From assembly GCF_051859025.1 (NCBI RefSeq), contig NZ_JBHYGL010000007.1:62001-126000 (forward strand): 64,000 bases of DNA. The letters are read 5' to 3'. The DNA is from Falsiroseomonas sp051859025 (GTDB lineage Bacteria > Pseudomonadota > Alphaproteobacteria > Acetobacterales > Acetobacteraceae). Shown here in pieces: positions 17,102 to 25,327 of the stretch. The translations under genes and the position numbers were made by a program. Positions within the stretch are counted from its first letter, which is position 1, and each line of letters starts with the position of its first letter. Under the pieces are notes generated by a model. The model was not told where the DNA came from, did not search any database, and worked only from the letters and a program-made list of their open reading frames with translations.

Positions 17102-18026
17102 TCGCGAAGCGCCCGTTGCGCAGCATGCGGTAGCCCTTGATGAGCTCCTGGATGCCCTTGTCGAGCCCGTGGTCAGGCATCCAGCCCGTGGCTTCCAGCT
17201 TGTCGTTGGAGACGATGTAGTCCCGCTTGTCCGGATCCTCACCCACCGGGGCTTCCAGCCAGACGAAGCCCGGCACGTGCTTCGCGATGCGCTCGCAGAG
17301 CTGGGCCTTGGAAAGGTTGGCCTCCGACAGACCCACATTGTAGGCCTGCTGCTTCATGGTCGCGACGTTGTCGATGCCGTGCAGGAAGGCCTTCACCACG
17401 TCCCGGATGTGGATGTAGTTGCGGCGGAAATGCGCCTCGAACAGCACCACGGCGCGGTCATTCACCGCGCGCCAGGTGAAGTCGTTCACCAGCAGGTCGA
17501 GCCGCATGCGCGGCGCCATGCCGAAGACGGTGGCGAGGCGGAAGGAGAGGGAATTGGCGTGGCTCAGCACCGCCTCCTCCGCCTCCACCTTCGTGCGGCC
17601 ATAGAGGCTGACGGGGCGGAGCGGCGATTCCTCGGTGCAGGCGGCGTTGCCCTCCCCGATGCCGTAGCCGGAATTGGTGGTGGGGTAGGCGATCAGCTGG
17701 TTGGGGCTGGCGCGCTTGACCAAATTCACCACCGCGTCCCGGTTCAGGCTGGTGGCGCCGATCTCGTCCCGGGCGCAGAGCGGCGCGCCGACCAGGGCGG
17801 CCAGCGGAATGACCACGTCGGCCTGCTTCATCAGGGGTTCCAGTACCCGCATGTCGCGCGTATCGCCCCGGACGGCGTTGAAATTCGGATCGGCACAGGA
17901 ATGGGCCAGGAAGGGCTCGCCCGCCGCGAAGGTGTCCAGCACCGTCACCTGCCAGCCCCGGGCCAACATCGCCGGCACCAGCATCGATCCGATGTAGCCG
18001 GCCCCGCCGGTGACAAGCACATGCAT
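17094..18026 (-). CDS. NAD-dependent epimerase/dehydratase (UDP-glucose 4-epimerase-like)
   Basis: This 310-residue extended SDR begins MHVLVTGGAGYIGSMLVPAM with the canonical GGAGYIG motif at 7-13. The catalytic region shows TTNSGYG and LYGRTKVEAEE (Tyr and Lys of YxxxK), and NYIHIRDVVKAF is the usual conserved segment. The overall form is of a GalE-like nucleotide-sugar epimerase or dehydratase. ATG 18026 has AAGGAA 9 nt upstream. The 80-nt gap before it contains a convincing promoter, so the second half of the operon may be transcribed independently. Confidence 0.85.
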   Translation of the reverse strand: MHVLVTGGAGYIGSMLVPAMLARGWQVTVLDTFAAGEPFLAHSCADPNFNAVRGDTRDMRVLEPLMKQADVVIPLAALVGAPLCARDEIGATSLNRDAVVNLVKRASPNQLIAYPTTNSGYGIGEGNAACTEESPLRPVSLYGRTKVEAEEAVLSHANSLSFRLATVFGMAPRMRLDLLVNDFTWRAVNDRAVVLFEAHFRRNYIHIRDVVKAFLHGIDNVATMKQQAYNVGLSEANLSKAQLCERIAKHVPGFVWLEAPVGEDPDKRDYIVSNDKLEATGWMPDHGLDKGIQELIKGYRMLRNGRFANV

Positions 18027-18061
18027 TGCGCAATTTTCCTTCGGATACCGGTACCGCCGCG

Positions 18062-18090
18062 CGTATAGAGTCTGTTACCGGGCCGGGCAA
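18062..18090 (-). promoter_or_regulatory. Candidate sigma70-type promoter inside the glycan operon
   Basis: Read on the minus strand, TTGCCC (18090-18085) and TATACG (18067-18062) are 17 nt apart, followed by a short leader of about 28 nt to ATG 18026. This is the only sizeable gap (80 nt) in an otherwise overlapping nine-gene operon, so the sugar-modification half could have its own promoter. Confidence 0.5.
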
Positions 18091-18106
18091 CCGGAGCGAC
18101 GTGTTT

Positions 18107-19348
18107 TCAGGTTGCAACGAATACCCGGAAAAGCGCGTCAGGATTGTGTTCGTCCCGCCATGTTCGTGCCATGGAGCGGGACGCCGACGCCAATTCGGGC
18201 AGGGCCTGCATGGCCTGGGACAGCGCCCTTGCCAAGCCCGGCGCACCACTGCCTTGCGCGATCGTGACGGCACGGCCGGCCCCGGCGGCCGCTTCCATCC
18301 ACCCCCCCGCCGGGATGATGGCGGGCAGCCCCATGGCCAGCGCCTCCGCCAGGATGCCGCTGCTGCGGGCGCCGTAGGTGGGCCCGTCATAGGGCAGCAA
18401 CAGCAGGTCGGCGCTGGCCAGCAGGGCGGCGTAGCCGGGGGCGTCCAGCGCCTGCTCGACCAGGATCAGGTCCCTGCCCTGCCGGGCCTGGAGCGCGCGA
18501 TGGGCGCGCTGGACCAGGGGATCGGCCTCCGCCCCCACGGGGCCGGACTGGATGGTGAAGCGGGCGCGGTCGGCCAGGGACGCGATCGCGTCCGGCAACA
18601 GGTCGTAGCCCTTCTCCAGCCGGGCGCCACCGGCGAAGACGATGTGCGGCAGGGCGCCGGGGGTGCGTGGCGCGGGTTCGGGCACCACGATGGGCAGCGG
18701 CACCGGGCGGACCGGCAGGCCGGAGAGCCGACTGAAATCATCCGCCAGCAGGCCGGTATCGGCGAAGAGGCGAAGCCGCGGGCCGAAGCGGGCGGCCAGG
18801 CCCGTCAGCAGGGCAGGCAGCGGCTGGGGCGCGGCGTCATCCGCCTCCATCTCCGCCGGCATGCGGCGCAGCACCACCAGCAGGGTCACGCCATGCAAAT
18901 CCGGCCCGGCGGCGAGCGAGGCCAGGTTGGCGCCGGAGACGCTGTGCAGCAGCAGCCAGTCGCCCGGCCCGGCCCCGATTGTGCCGAGCGCCGCATGGAG
19001 TTCGGCCGCCAGGCCATCCGGCGCGCGGGTCGAAAACCGGCGGCGGGCGGCGCGGACCCAATTGGCGACGGAGGCCGCGACGGGCCCCGGCAGATGCGAC
19101 AGGCCGCCGAACAGCGCCCGGCGCAGCGCGCCCCCGCCGCCGGCACTCTGGTAGGCGGTGCCGAGGACGGGGTGGCATTCGATGCCGGGGATGCTGCCGG
19201 TGAAGCCCCGCGCGGCGAGGATGACGGGCGGCGTGCCGGCGCGGGACGCGGCCTCCGCCACCGCCTGGCTGTAGGAGAGGTGGTGGCCGAGCGGCCCGGT
19301 CAGGCCCGGATCGGCGATGATGAAGCGGGGCGGCGAAGCCGCGTTCAC
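18107..19348 (-). CDS. Glycosyltransferase, GT-B fold (family 1/4-like)
   Basis: This 413-residue protein has a variable N-half (FIIADPGLTGPLGHHLSYS at the start) and a C-terminal GT-B donor-binding half with IVFAGGARLEKGYDLLPDAI, LLASADLLLLPYDGPTYGARSSGILAEALAMGLPAI and the GGWMEAAAGAG loop. I place the start at GTG 19348 because GTGA overlaps the stop of the HddC-GmhB gene by 4 nt, a common coupling in this window; the frame upstream is open but overlaps that gene. It presumably transfers one sugar during glycan assembly at the inner face of the membrane. The donor is unknown. Confidence 0.82.
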   Translation of the reverse strand: MNAASPPRFIIADPGLTGPLGHHLSYSQAVAEAASRAGTPPVILAARGFTGSIPGIECHPVLGTAYQSAGGGGALRRALFGGLSHLPGPVAASVANWVRAARRRFSTRAPDGLAAELHAALGTIGAGPGDWLLLHSVSGANLASLAAGPDLHGVTLLVVLRRMPAEMEADDAAPQPLPALLTGLAARFGPRLRLFADTGLLADDFSRLSGLPVRPVPLPIVVPEPAPRTPGALPHIVFAGGARLEKGYDLLPDAIASLADRARFTIQSGPVGAEADPLVQRAHRALQARQGRDLILVEQALDAPGYAALLASADLLLLPYDGPTYGARSSGILAEALAMGLPAIIPAGGWMEAAAGAGRAVTIAQGSGAPGLARALSQAMQALPELASASRSMARTWRDEHNPDALFRVFVAT

Positions 19349-20550
19349 CCGGCCCTCTCCAGCAGGGGCGCGATGAAGGCGTCCAGGTCCCCGCCGGGGA
19401 AGAGGTGGCCTGGCAGGCCCGCGGCGCGGGCGGCCTCGATGTCGGTGTCCTTGTCGCCGACCAGGAAGGACCGGGCGGCGTCCACCGGCCAGGCGGCCAG
19501 CAGGTCCCGGATCATGCCGGGCTGGGGCTTCCGGCGGCCGCAATCCAGGCGGTAGCGGTCCTCCAGCGCCTGGGGGTGGTTCGGGCAGTATTCGAAGGCG
19601 TCCACATGGGCGCCGGCGGCGGCGAAGGTGGTGGCCATCCAGCCATGCATCACGCCCACCTGGGATTCCGGGAAGAAGCCCTTGGCGACGCCGGCCTGGT
19701 TGGTGACGACGAAGACCAGCCAGCCCGCATCGTTCAGCCGCTTCACGGCCCGCGCGGCGCCAGGCATCCAGCGCGCCTCCGCCGGCTTGTGGGGCCAGCC
19801 GGTGTCCTCGATCAGCACGCCGTCGCGGTCCAGGAACACCGCCGGGCGGCGGGCCATGGCGGGGATCATGGACTGGGAGGCGGCCAGGTCATCCGGGATG
19901 CCGATATCGATGAAATCGCCGTCATACAGCGCGCCGCGCAGTGCGCCCTCCTCCGCCAGCTTCGGGAAGACGTCCGATTCCATGGAAACGGGACCATCGC
20001 CGATATGGTCGAGGATCGCCTTGCTGAGCCAGTAGATGCCGCCATTGATGGGGCCGCTGCGGTCCGGTGAGCGCGCGGCAAAGCCGTGGATGCGGCCGGC
20101 GGCATCGACCTCCACCGTGCCGTAGCGGGCGCCGGGCGCGGTGCGGCGAAGCGCCAGCGTCGCCAGGGCATCGCCGGCATGCAGCGGCAGGTCCAGGAGA
20201 TTGACGTCGAACCGCGTGTCGCCGTTGAGGAGGAGGAAGCGATCCTCCAGATGGTCCGCGAACAGCTTCAGGCCGCCGGCCGTGCCCAGCGGCTGGGGTT
20301 CGATCAGCACCTCGATCCGCGATCCGCGGACCTGCTTGCCGTCATAGCGCTCGGCGATGGTGTGCCCGAGATAGCCCGCGAGCAGCGTGATCCGCGGAAA
20401 GCCGAATCGGGAAACCTCCTCGATCAGCCAGTCGAGGAAGGGGCGGCCCGCGACTTCCACCATCGGCTTCGGGATGGCGTCGGTCAGGCTGCCCAGGCGG
20501 GTGCCGCGGCCGCCGACGAGGATGGCGGCCTGTGCAGGCACCTCAGGCAT
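19345..20550 (-). CDS. Fused heptose-1-phosphate nucleotidyltransferase (HddC-like) and heptose bisphosphate phosphatase (GmhB-like)
   Basis: This 401-residue protein joins two steps of GDP-heptose synthesis. Residues 1-225 are a nucleotidyltransferase (AAILVGGRGTRLGSLTDAIPKPMVEVAGRPF, LLLNGDTRFDVNL, INGGIYWLS). Residues about 230-401 are a HAD phosphatase of the GmhB/HisB type (VFLDRDGVLIED with the two Asp, VVTNQAGVAKG, the Cys/His cluster EYCPNHPQ...LDCGRRKP for zinc, and FLVGDKDTDIEAA). Phosphatase and transferase act one after the other on the heptose 1,7-bisphosphate made by HddA. The domains are usually separate genes. ATG 20550 overlaps gmhA by 8 nt. Confidence 0.9.
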   Translation of the reverse strand: MPEVPAQAAILVGGRGTRLGSLTDAIPKPMVEVAGRPFLDWLIEEVSRFGFPRITLLAGYLGHTIAERYDGKQVRGSRIEVLIEPQPLGTAGGLKLFADHLEDRFLLLNGDTRFDVNLLDLPLHAGDALATLALRRTAPGARYGTVEVDAAGRIHGFAARSPDRSGPINGGIYWLSKAILDHIGDGPVSMESDVFPKLAEEGALRGALYDGDFIDIGIPDDLAASQSMIPAMARRPAVFLDRDGVLIEDTGWPHKPAEARWMPGAARAVKRLNDAGWLVFVVTNQAGVAKGFFPESQVGVMHGWMATTFAAAGAHVDAFEYCPNHPQALEDRYRLDCGRRKPQPGMIRDLLAAWPVDAARSFLVGDKDTDIEAARAAGLPGHLFPGGDLDAFIAPLLERAG

Positions 20551-21115
20551 CCGCGAGCCGTTCCTCCACCGCCGCGCAGTAGCAGTGGTAGAGCGCCAGG
20601 TGGACCTGCTGGATGGCGGGGGTGGAGCGCGAGGGCACGGCCAGCAGGTGGTCGCACAGCGCGGCCATCTTCCCGCCGCCCTCCCCGGTCAGGCCGATGG
20701 TGGCCATGCCGAGCTTCCGCGCGGCTTCCAGCGCCTTCACCACATTGCCGGAATTGCCGGAGGTGGAGAGGCCGAGCAGCACGCCGCCTTCCTCCCCATA
20801 GGCTTCGACCTGGCGGGAGAAGACCGTCTCGTAGCTGTAGTCGTTCGACCAGGCGGTCAGCACGGCGGGGTTCGAGGACAGGCAGATCGCCTTCAGCGCG
20901 CGGCGTTCCTTGAGGAAGCGGCCCACCATCTCACCCACGATGTGCTGCGCATCGGCGGCGGAACCGCCATTGCCGCAGACCAGCAGCGGGCGGTTGGCGG
21001 CGAGCGCGGTGACGGTGGCGTCCACGGCGGCCTGCATGGTGGCGTCCAGGCCGCGGGCCTGGGTGGCGGCGAGCACCGCGGCGGCGTCCGACAACCAGGC
21101 ATCGAGCGTGATCAT
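20543..21115 (-). CDS. gmhA: Sedoheptulose 7-phosphate isomerase (phosphoheptose isomerase)
   Basis: This 190-residue SIS-domain protein converts sedoheptulose 7-phosphate to D-glycero-D-manno-heptose 7-phosphate, the first step of heptose synthesis. It shows VCGNGGSAADAQHIVGEMVGRF, the GLSTSGNSGNVVKALEAAR phosphate-binding motif and the C-terminal IQQVHLALYHCYCAAVE helix of GmhA. I chose ATG 21115 because GGAG lies 6 nt upstream; ATG 21127 is in frame but without such a site. It is the first gene of the nine-gene operon and is divergent from the NeuD-like gene, with 156 bp between them for both promoters. Confidence 0.93.
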   Translation of the reverse strand: MITLDAWLSDAAAVLAATQARGLDATMQAAVDATVTALAANRPLLVCGNGGSAADAQHIVGEMVGRFLKERRALKAICLSSNPAVLTAWSNDYSYETVFSRQVEAYGEEGGVLLGLSTSGNSGNVVKALEAARKLGMATIGLTGEGGGKMAALCDHLLAVPSRSTPAIQQVHLALYHCYCAAVEERLADA

Positions 21116-21271
21116 GCGTATCTCCATCACCGGGTTGCATCGGCCCGGGGCGACGCGCCCGTTTAGGGCGGCATGGCGACGACGTCACCCCCCACGGCGC
21201 CCCGGTGGGTAAGGTGCCGGCGGCGGCGGCGGGCGTTATGATGGGGCTCCACGGCCGGGAAAGGCAGCGCG

Positions 21272-21934
21272 TTGAAGGACATCGTCGTCTTCGGCACCGG
21301 CCCGATCGCGGAACTCGCTGCCTTCTACCTGACGGAGGATGCGGGGCGCCGCGTGGCCGCGTTCACGGTCGACTCGGATTTTGCGACGGGGCCCAGCTTC
21401 GGCGGCCTGCCGCTGGTGGCCTTCGAGGATCTGGAAGCCCGCTTCCCGCCGGAGGGGCACGACCTGTTCGTCGCCCTGGCCTACACGCAGTTGAACCGGC
21501 TGCGCCGCGCGAAGGTGGATGCGGGCAGGGCGCGGGGCTACGGCATCGCGCATTATGTCAGCAGCCGCGCCACCCGCTTTTCCACCTTCGAGGCCGCGGA
21601 GAACCAGTTCATCCTGGAGGACAACACCATCCAGCCCTTCGCCCGCATCGGGCGGAACGTGACGCTGTGGTCCGGCAACCATATCGGCCATCACAGCACC
21701 ATCGCGGAGGATGCGTTCATCGCCTCCCACGTCGTCGTCTCCGGCGGCGTCAGCATCGGGGCGCGGAGCTTCGTTGGGGTGAACGTGACCATCCGGGACC
21801 ATGTGACGATCGGCGCGGATTGCGTGATCGGCGCGGGGGCGCTGGTGCTGCGGGACATCCCGGACGGGTCCGTGCTGGCGCCCGGGGGGACGGAGGTCAG
21901 CAAGGTGCCGAGCCACCGGCTGAAGCGGATCTGA
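21272..21934 (+). CDS. NeuD/PglD-like sugar O-acyltransferase (hexapeptide repeat)
   Basis: This 220-residue protein has the NeuD/PglD layout: an N-terminal Rossmann-like substrate domain (IVVFGTGPIAELAAFYL, about 1-95) and a C-terminal left-handed beta-helix of hexapeptide repeats (about 105-205; NTIQPFARIGRNVTLWSG, HHSTIAEDAF, VSIGARSFVGVNV, VTIGADCVIGAGALV). It likely acetylates or acylates a nucleotide sugar or glycan residue. The start is TTG 21272 with GGAAAGG 7 nt upstream. It overlaps the next gene by 1 nt (TGATG), so the two are co-translated. Confidence 0.85.
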   Translation: MKDIVVFGTGPIAELAAFYLTEDAGRRVAAFTVDSDFATGPSFGGLPLVAFEDLEARFPPEGHDLFVALAYTQLNRLRRAKVDAGRARGYGIAHYVSSRATRFSTFEAAENQFILEDNTIQPFARIGRNVTLWSGNHIGHHSTIAEDAFIASHVVVSGGVSIGARSFVGVNVTIRDHVTIGADCVIGAGALVLRDIPDGSVLAPGGTEVSKVPSHRLKRI

Positions 21935-22854
21935 TGGGCTGGCGCAGGCTCGGGCGGGTGTTCGCGCCGGCGGGGCCCGGGGGAAGTCCTGCTGCCCATC
22001 CGGCGCTGGCCACCCATGCGGCGCTGCCGGTGGCGCATCCGCTGGGCGGCGACCTGGTGCGGGTGTTCTACAGCGGGCGGGACGCCGCCAATCGGTCCGC
22101 CATCGGGTCGCTCGTGCTGCGCGTCGGCGAAGCGCCCAGGGTGGAGGAGGCGCCGCCCGCGCCGGTGCTGCGGCCCGGCGGGATCGGCGCCTTCGACGAT
22201 GCGGGCTGCGGCATGGGCTGCGTGGTGCCGGGGCATGACGGGGACCGCATCTACTACATGGGCTGGAATGTCGGCGGGTCCGTCCCCTGGCGGAATGCCA
22301 TCGGGGTCGCGGTCGGGGACGCGGCGGCGGGGCGGTTCGAACGGCTGTCGGCGGGGCCGTTGATGGACCGGGACATCACCGATCCCTACAGCCTGTCCTA
22401 CCCCTGGGTGCTGCGCCTGGCCGATGATGATTGGCGCCTGTGGTACGGCACGCACCAGGCCTGGGGCGCCAGCCCGGCCGATCTGCGCCACGGCATCCGC
22501 GCCGCGCGATCCACCGATGGCATCGCCTGGCGGCGGGAGGCCACGATCTGCATCCCGCCGCAGGGGCCGGAGATCGCGACCGTCCGCCCCAGCGTGGTGC
22601 GGGATGGCAATGGCTTCGCCATGTGGTTCGCGGCGCGGGCGGAAAGCGGCCCCTATGCCATCGGCCGCGCGACCAGCGCGGATGGCCTGGCCTGGCGGCG
22701 CCTGCAAGGCGGGATCGAGGCCGAGCCAGGGGGCTGGGAAGGCGGGGCCGTGACCTATCCCGGGGTGTTCGACCTGCTCGGCCGGCGCTGGCTGCTGTTC
22801 AACGGGGCGGGCTACGGGGCGACGGGCTTCGGGCTGGCGGTGTGGGAGGGGTGA
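21934..22854 (+). CDS. Glycosidase-like five-bladed beta-propeller protein
   Basis: This 306-residue protein has no signal peptide. Repeated blade-like strands of the GH43/GH32/GH130 type are visible: DLVRVFYSGRDAANRSAIG, RIYYMGWNVGGS, SYPWVLRLADDDWRLWYGTH, RPSVVRDGNGFAMWFAAR, TYPGVFDLLGRRWLLFNG. Acidic residues inside several blades could be catalytic, but I cannot assign them. It overlaps the NeuD-like gene by 1 nt and ends 43 nt inside the convergent methyltransferase gene. In glycan loci such proteins process or bind sugar chains. GH43 or GH130-like fold is likely; activity is not certain. Confidence 0.7.
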   Translation: MGWRRLGRVFAPAGPGGSPAAHPALATHAALPVAHPLGGDLVRVFYSGRDAANRSAIGSLVLRVGEAPRVEEAPPAPVLRPGGIGAFDDAGCGMGCVVPGHDGDRIYYMGWNVGGSVPWRNAIGVAVGDAAAGRFERLSAGPLMDRDITDPYSLSYPWVLRLADDDWRLWYGTHQAWGASPADLRHGIRAARSTDGIAWRREATICIPPQGPEIATVRPSVVRDGNGFAMWFAARAESGPYAIGRATSADGLAWRRLQGGIEAEPGGWEGGAVTYPGVFDLLGRRWLLFNGAGYGATGFGLAVWEG

Positions 22855-23468
22855 CGGATGATCACCGTGAACTCCCACAGCCCGTAATCCTGCAGCACCG
22901 CCACATCCCGCCCATGGCGGGCGACCATGGCGGCCAGGGTGGCGGCGGGGTCGGCATAGTGCAGGTCCGCCCGGCGGCGGGCGGGATCGCTGTGCAGGCT
23001 CAGCATGTTGAAGGCGAAGCCGCGGCGGGATGACCGGGCCAGGCCATCGATCACGCCATCGACATGGGATCGCCAGGCGGCGGTGTCGGCGCCACGGATG
23101 ACGTTCAGGATGCCGCTGGCGATGGCGTAGTCCGCGACCTCCGCGCTTGCGGCGCCGAGGTGGAAGACGCGATCCGCGCCTTCGCCATGCAGCCGTCGCG
23201 CCGCCTCCACCATCGCCGGCGCGACATCGAGCCCGATGTAGCGGCCGCGATGCCCCTGGGCGCGGAGAAACGGAAGAAAATCGCCATAGCCGCAGCCAAG
23301 GTCGAGGATGCTGGCATCCCCGTCATTCTCCAGCAGGCGGAGGAACTGCCGGTGGCGGAGGCGCTGCCCCTCCTCATCCTTCCAGTCCACGCCCCTCGCG
23401 GTCGGCCCATGGGTGGCCAGCGCCTGTTCGTAATGGTCGGCGACGGCATCGAGGATCGAGGCACTCAT
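22812..23468 (-). CDS. Class I SAM-dependent methyltransferase
   Basis: This methyltransferase of about 218 residues has motif I SILDLGCGYGDFLPFL at about 53-68 and motif II-like YIGLDVAPAMVEAARR. The C-terminal half has FAFNMLSLHSDPARRRADLHYADPAATLA. ATG 23468 has GGGA 6 nt upstream; ATG 23483 is an alternative. The gene is convergent with the propeller gene and overlaps its 3' end by 43 nt, so both C-termini are coded in the same DNA. A role in glycan O-methylation is likely from the context but not shown by sequence. Confidence 0.85.
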   Translation of the reverse strand: MSASILDAVADHYEQALATHGPTARGVDWKDEEGQRLRHRQFLRLLENDGDASILDLGCGYGDFLPFLRAQGHRGRYIGLDVAPAMVEAARRLHGEGADRVFHLGAASAEVADYAIASGILNVIRGADTAAWRSHVDGVIDGLARSSRRGFAFNMLSLHSDPARRRADLHYADPAATLAAMVARHGRDVAVLQDYGLWEFTVIIRHPSHTASPKPVAP

Positions 23469-23602
23469 GGGCATTCCCGTCATGCGGCTGGCCCTCCCTT
23501 ACCCGAAGCGCGGGCGGTGCCAATGCCGCAACCGCGGGGGGATCGACCCGCTTTCACAACCGTGATGCATCGGGAAGGAGTGGCCGGCGTTTCGGTGGCC
23601 TA

Positions 23603-23640
23603 GGGCAACACCCCATTGGGCAACTCCCCCATTGGGCAAC
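23603..23640. repeat. Three direct repeats upstream of the RTX/VCBS gene
   Basis: GGGCAAC occurs at 23603, 23618 and 23634, each within a unit of about 15-16 bp of the form GGGCAAC(A/T)CCCC(C)ATT. The array ends 17 bp before the ATG of the calcium-binding repeat protein gene. It could be a regulator site array or a simple slip-replication product. Confidence 0.5.
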
Positions 23641-23656
23641 ACCAGGGCGCACCAGC

Positions 23657-25308
23657 ATGTTCATCACCGGCACCGACAACGCGGACACGCTGATCGGGAC
23701 AGGGTCCGACGACACCATCATCGGTGCTGCCGGCGACGACTTCATCAACGGGGCCGGCGGGTTCGACATCGTGGCCTACTGGACATCCCCCTTCGGGATC
23801 GTCGCCCGGCTCTTCGCCAACACCGTGGACAATGACGGCTTCGGCGGGCGCGACACGCTGCAGAACATCTCCGGCATCGCAGGCACGGGGCATGACGACC
23901 TGATCTATGGCAGCGACCTGGGCAACTACATCCAGGGCTTCATGGGCAATGACACCATCTTCGCGCTGGGCGGCGACGATCTGGTGCGCGCCGGCGAAGG
24001 CGACGACTATATCGATGGCGGCGCCGGGACCGATCGCGTCTTCTTCCTCGGCAACCGCGCGGACTACCAGGTCTCGGCCATCCAGGATGGCTTCCTGATG
24101 GTGGACACCGTCCAGGGCCGCTACGGCACGAATACGGTCCTGAACTTCGAGCTGTTCCAGTTCGGCGACCGCCAGGTCACGGCGGCCGAGCTGTTGAACC
24201 CGAACGCGCCCGGCGATGGCCTGCCCTATCCCCGCGACAACGCCCCGCCGGAAGGCACGCCGGCGCCGCCGGCCGCGCCATCCGGCTTCACCGCCGCGTC
24301 GCTCCGTTCCAGCCAGTTCGGCATCGATGCGGGCTGGAAGAATGAGAATGTCCTCTCCCGCCACATCACCGACGTGAACGGGGACGGGCGCGCCGACATC
24401 GTGGGCTTCGGCAATGCCGGCGCCTTTGTCGCGCTGGCCGATGCCGGCGGCGGCTTCGGTGCGGCAAGGCTGGCCACCAGCCAGTTCAGCGTCGATTCGG
24501 GTTGGAACAATGAGAACGCCTATTCCCGCCACCTCGCCGATGTGAATGGCGACGGGCGCGCCGACATCGTGGGCTTCGGCAATGCCGGCGCCTTTGTCGC
24601 GCTGGCCGATGCCGGCGGCGGCTTCGGNNNNNNNNNNNNNNNNNNNNNNNNNNNNNNNNNNNNNNNNNNNNNNNNNNNNNNNNNNNNNNNNNNNNNNNNN
24701 NNNNNNNNNNNNNNNNNNNNNNNNNNNGCGACGGGCGCGCCGATATCGTGGGCTTCGGCAATGCCGGCGCCTTCGTCGCGCTGGGCGATGCCAGCGGTGG
24801 CTTCGCCGCGGCCAGGCTCGCCACCGACCAGTTCGGCATCGATGCGGGCTGGAACAACGAGAATGTGCTCTCCCGCCACCTCGCCGATGTGAATGGCGAT
24901 GGGCGCGCCGATATCGTGGGCTTCGGCAATGCCGGCGCCTTCGTCGCGCTCGGCGATGCCAACGGCGGCTTCAGCGCCGCCACCCTCGCCACCAACCAGT
25001 TCGGCGTCGATGCGGGCTGGAACAACGAGAATGTCCTCTCCCGCCACCTGGCCGATGTGAATGGCGACGGGCGCGCCGATATCGTGGGCTTCGGCAATGC
25101 CGGCGCCTTCGTCGCGCTGGGCAATGCCAGCGGCGGTTTCGCCGCCGCCACGCTCAGCACCGACCAGTTCGGCGTCGACGCGGGCTGGGCGAATGACAAT
25201 GCCTATGCGCGCACCATCGCCGATGTGAATGGCGATGGGCGCGCCGATATCGCGGGGTTCGGCAATGCCGGGCTCTTCGTGGCGGAATCCGGCAATATCT
25301 GGGGCTGA
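23657..25308 (+). CDS. RTX-like and FG-GAP/VCBS-like calcium-binding repeat protein (interrupted by assembly gap)
   Basis: The N-terminal part (about residues 1-130) has RTX-type nonapeptides (GTGSDDTIIGAAGDDFINGAGG region; GNDTIFALGGDDLVRAGEGDDYIDGG). A short beta region and a Pro-rich hinge (GDGLPYPRDNAPPEGTPAPPAAP) follow, then tandem 56-residue repeats with DVNGDGRADIVGFGNAGAFVAL, an EF-hand-like calcium loop in an FG-GAP/VCBS-type blade. There is no N-terminal signal peptide, as in type I secreted proteins. The frame differs on the two sides of the 100-N gap, but the filler length is arbitrary. It lies inside the glycan locus and may be a surface or matrix protein. ATG 23657 has no strong ribosome-binding site. 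Confidence 0.8.
24284..25290 (+). repeat. 168-bp in-frame tandem repeats (56 residues each)
   Basis: The GACGGGCGC-type motif recurs at 24383, 24551, 24730, 24898, 25066 and 25234. The steps are exactly 168 bp except across the gap (179 with 100 N). At least six copies are visible with high identity at the DNA level, which suggests recent amplification or gene conversion and explains the assembly break. Confidence 0.9.
24628..24727. other. Assembly gap of 100 N
   Basis: This run of exactly 100 N is a standard scaffold filler within the 168-bp repeat array. From the repeat phase, the real missing length should be 89 bp plus a multiple of 168 bp; either value restores the reading frame. Confidence 0.95.
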
Positions 25309-25327
25309 TGCGCCGCGCGGGGCGGTG

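Noticed and set aside
24600..24760. A frameshift in the RTX/VCBS gene
   Set aside because: The change of frame falls at the 100-N filler, whose length is arbitrary; the repeat phase predicts 89 + 168n bp, which keeps the frame.
24284..25290. Regular repeats as a CRISPR array
   Set aside because: The period is 168 bp with nearly identical whole units, all in one reading frame coding a calcium-loop repeat; there are no short repeats with unique spacers.
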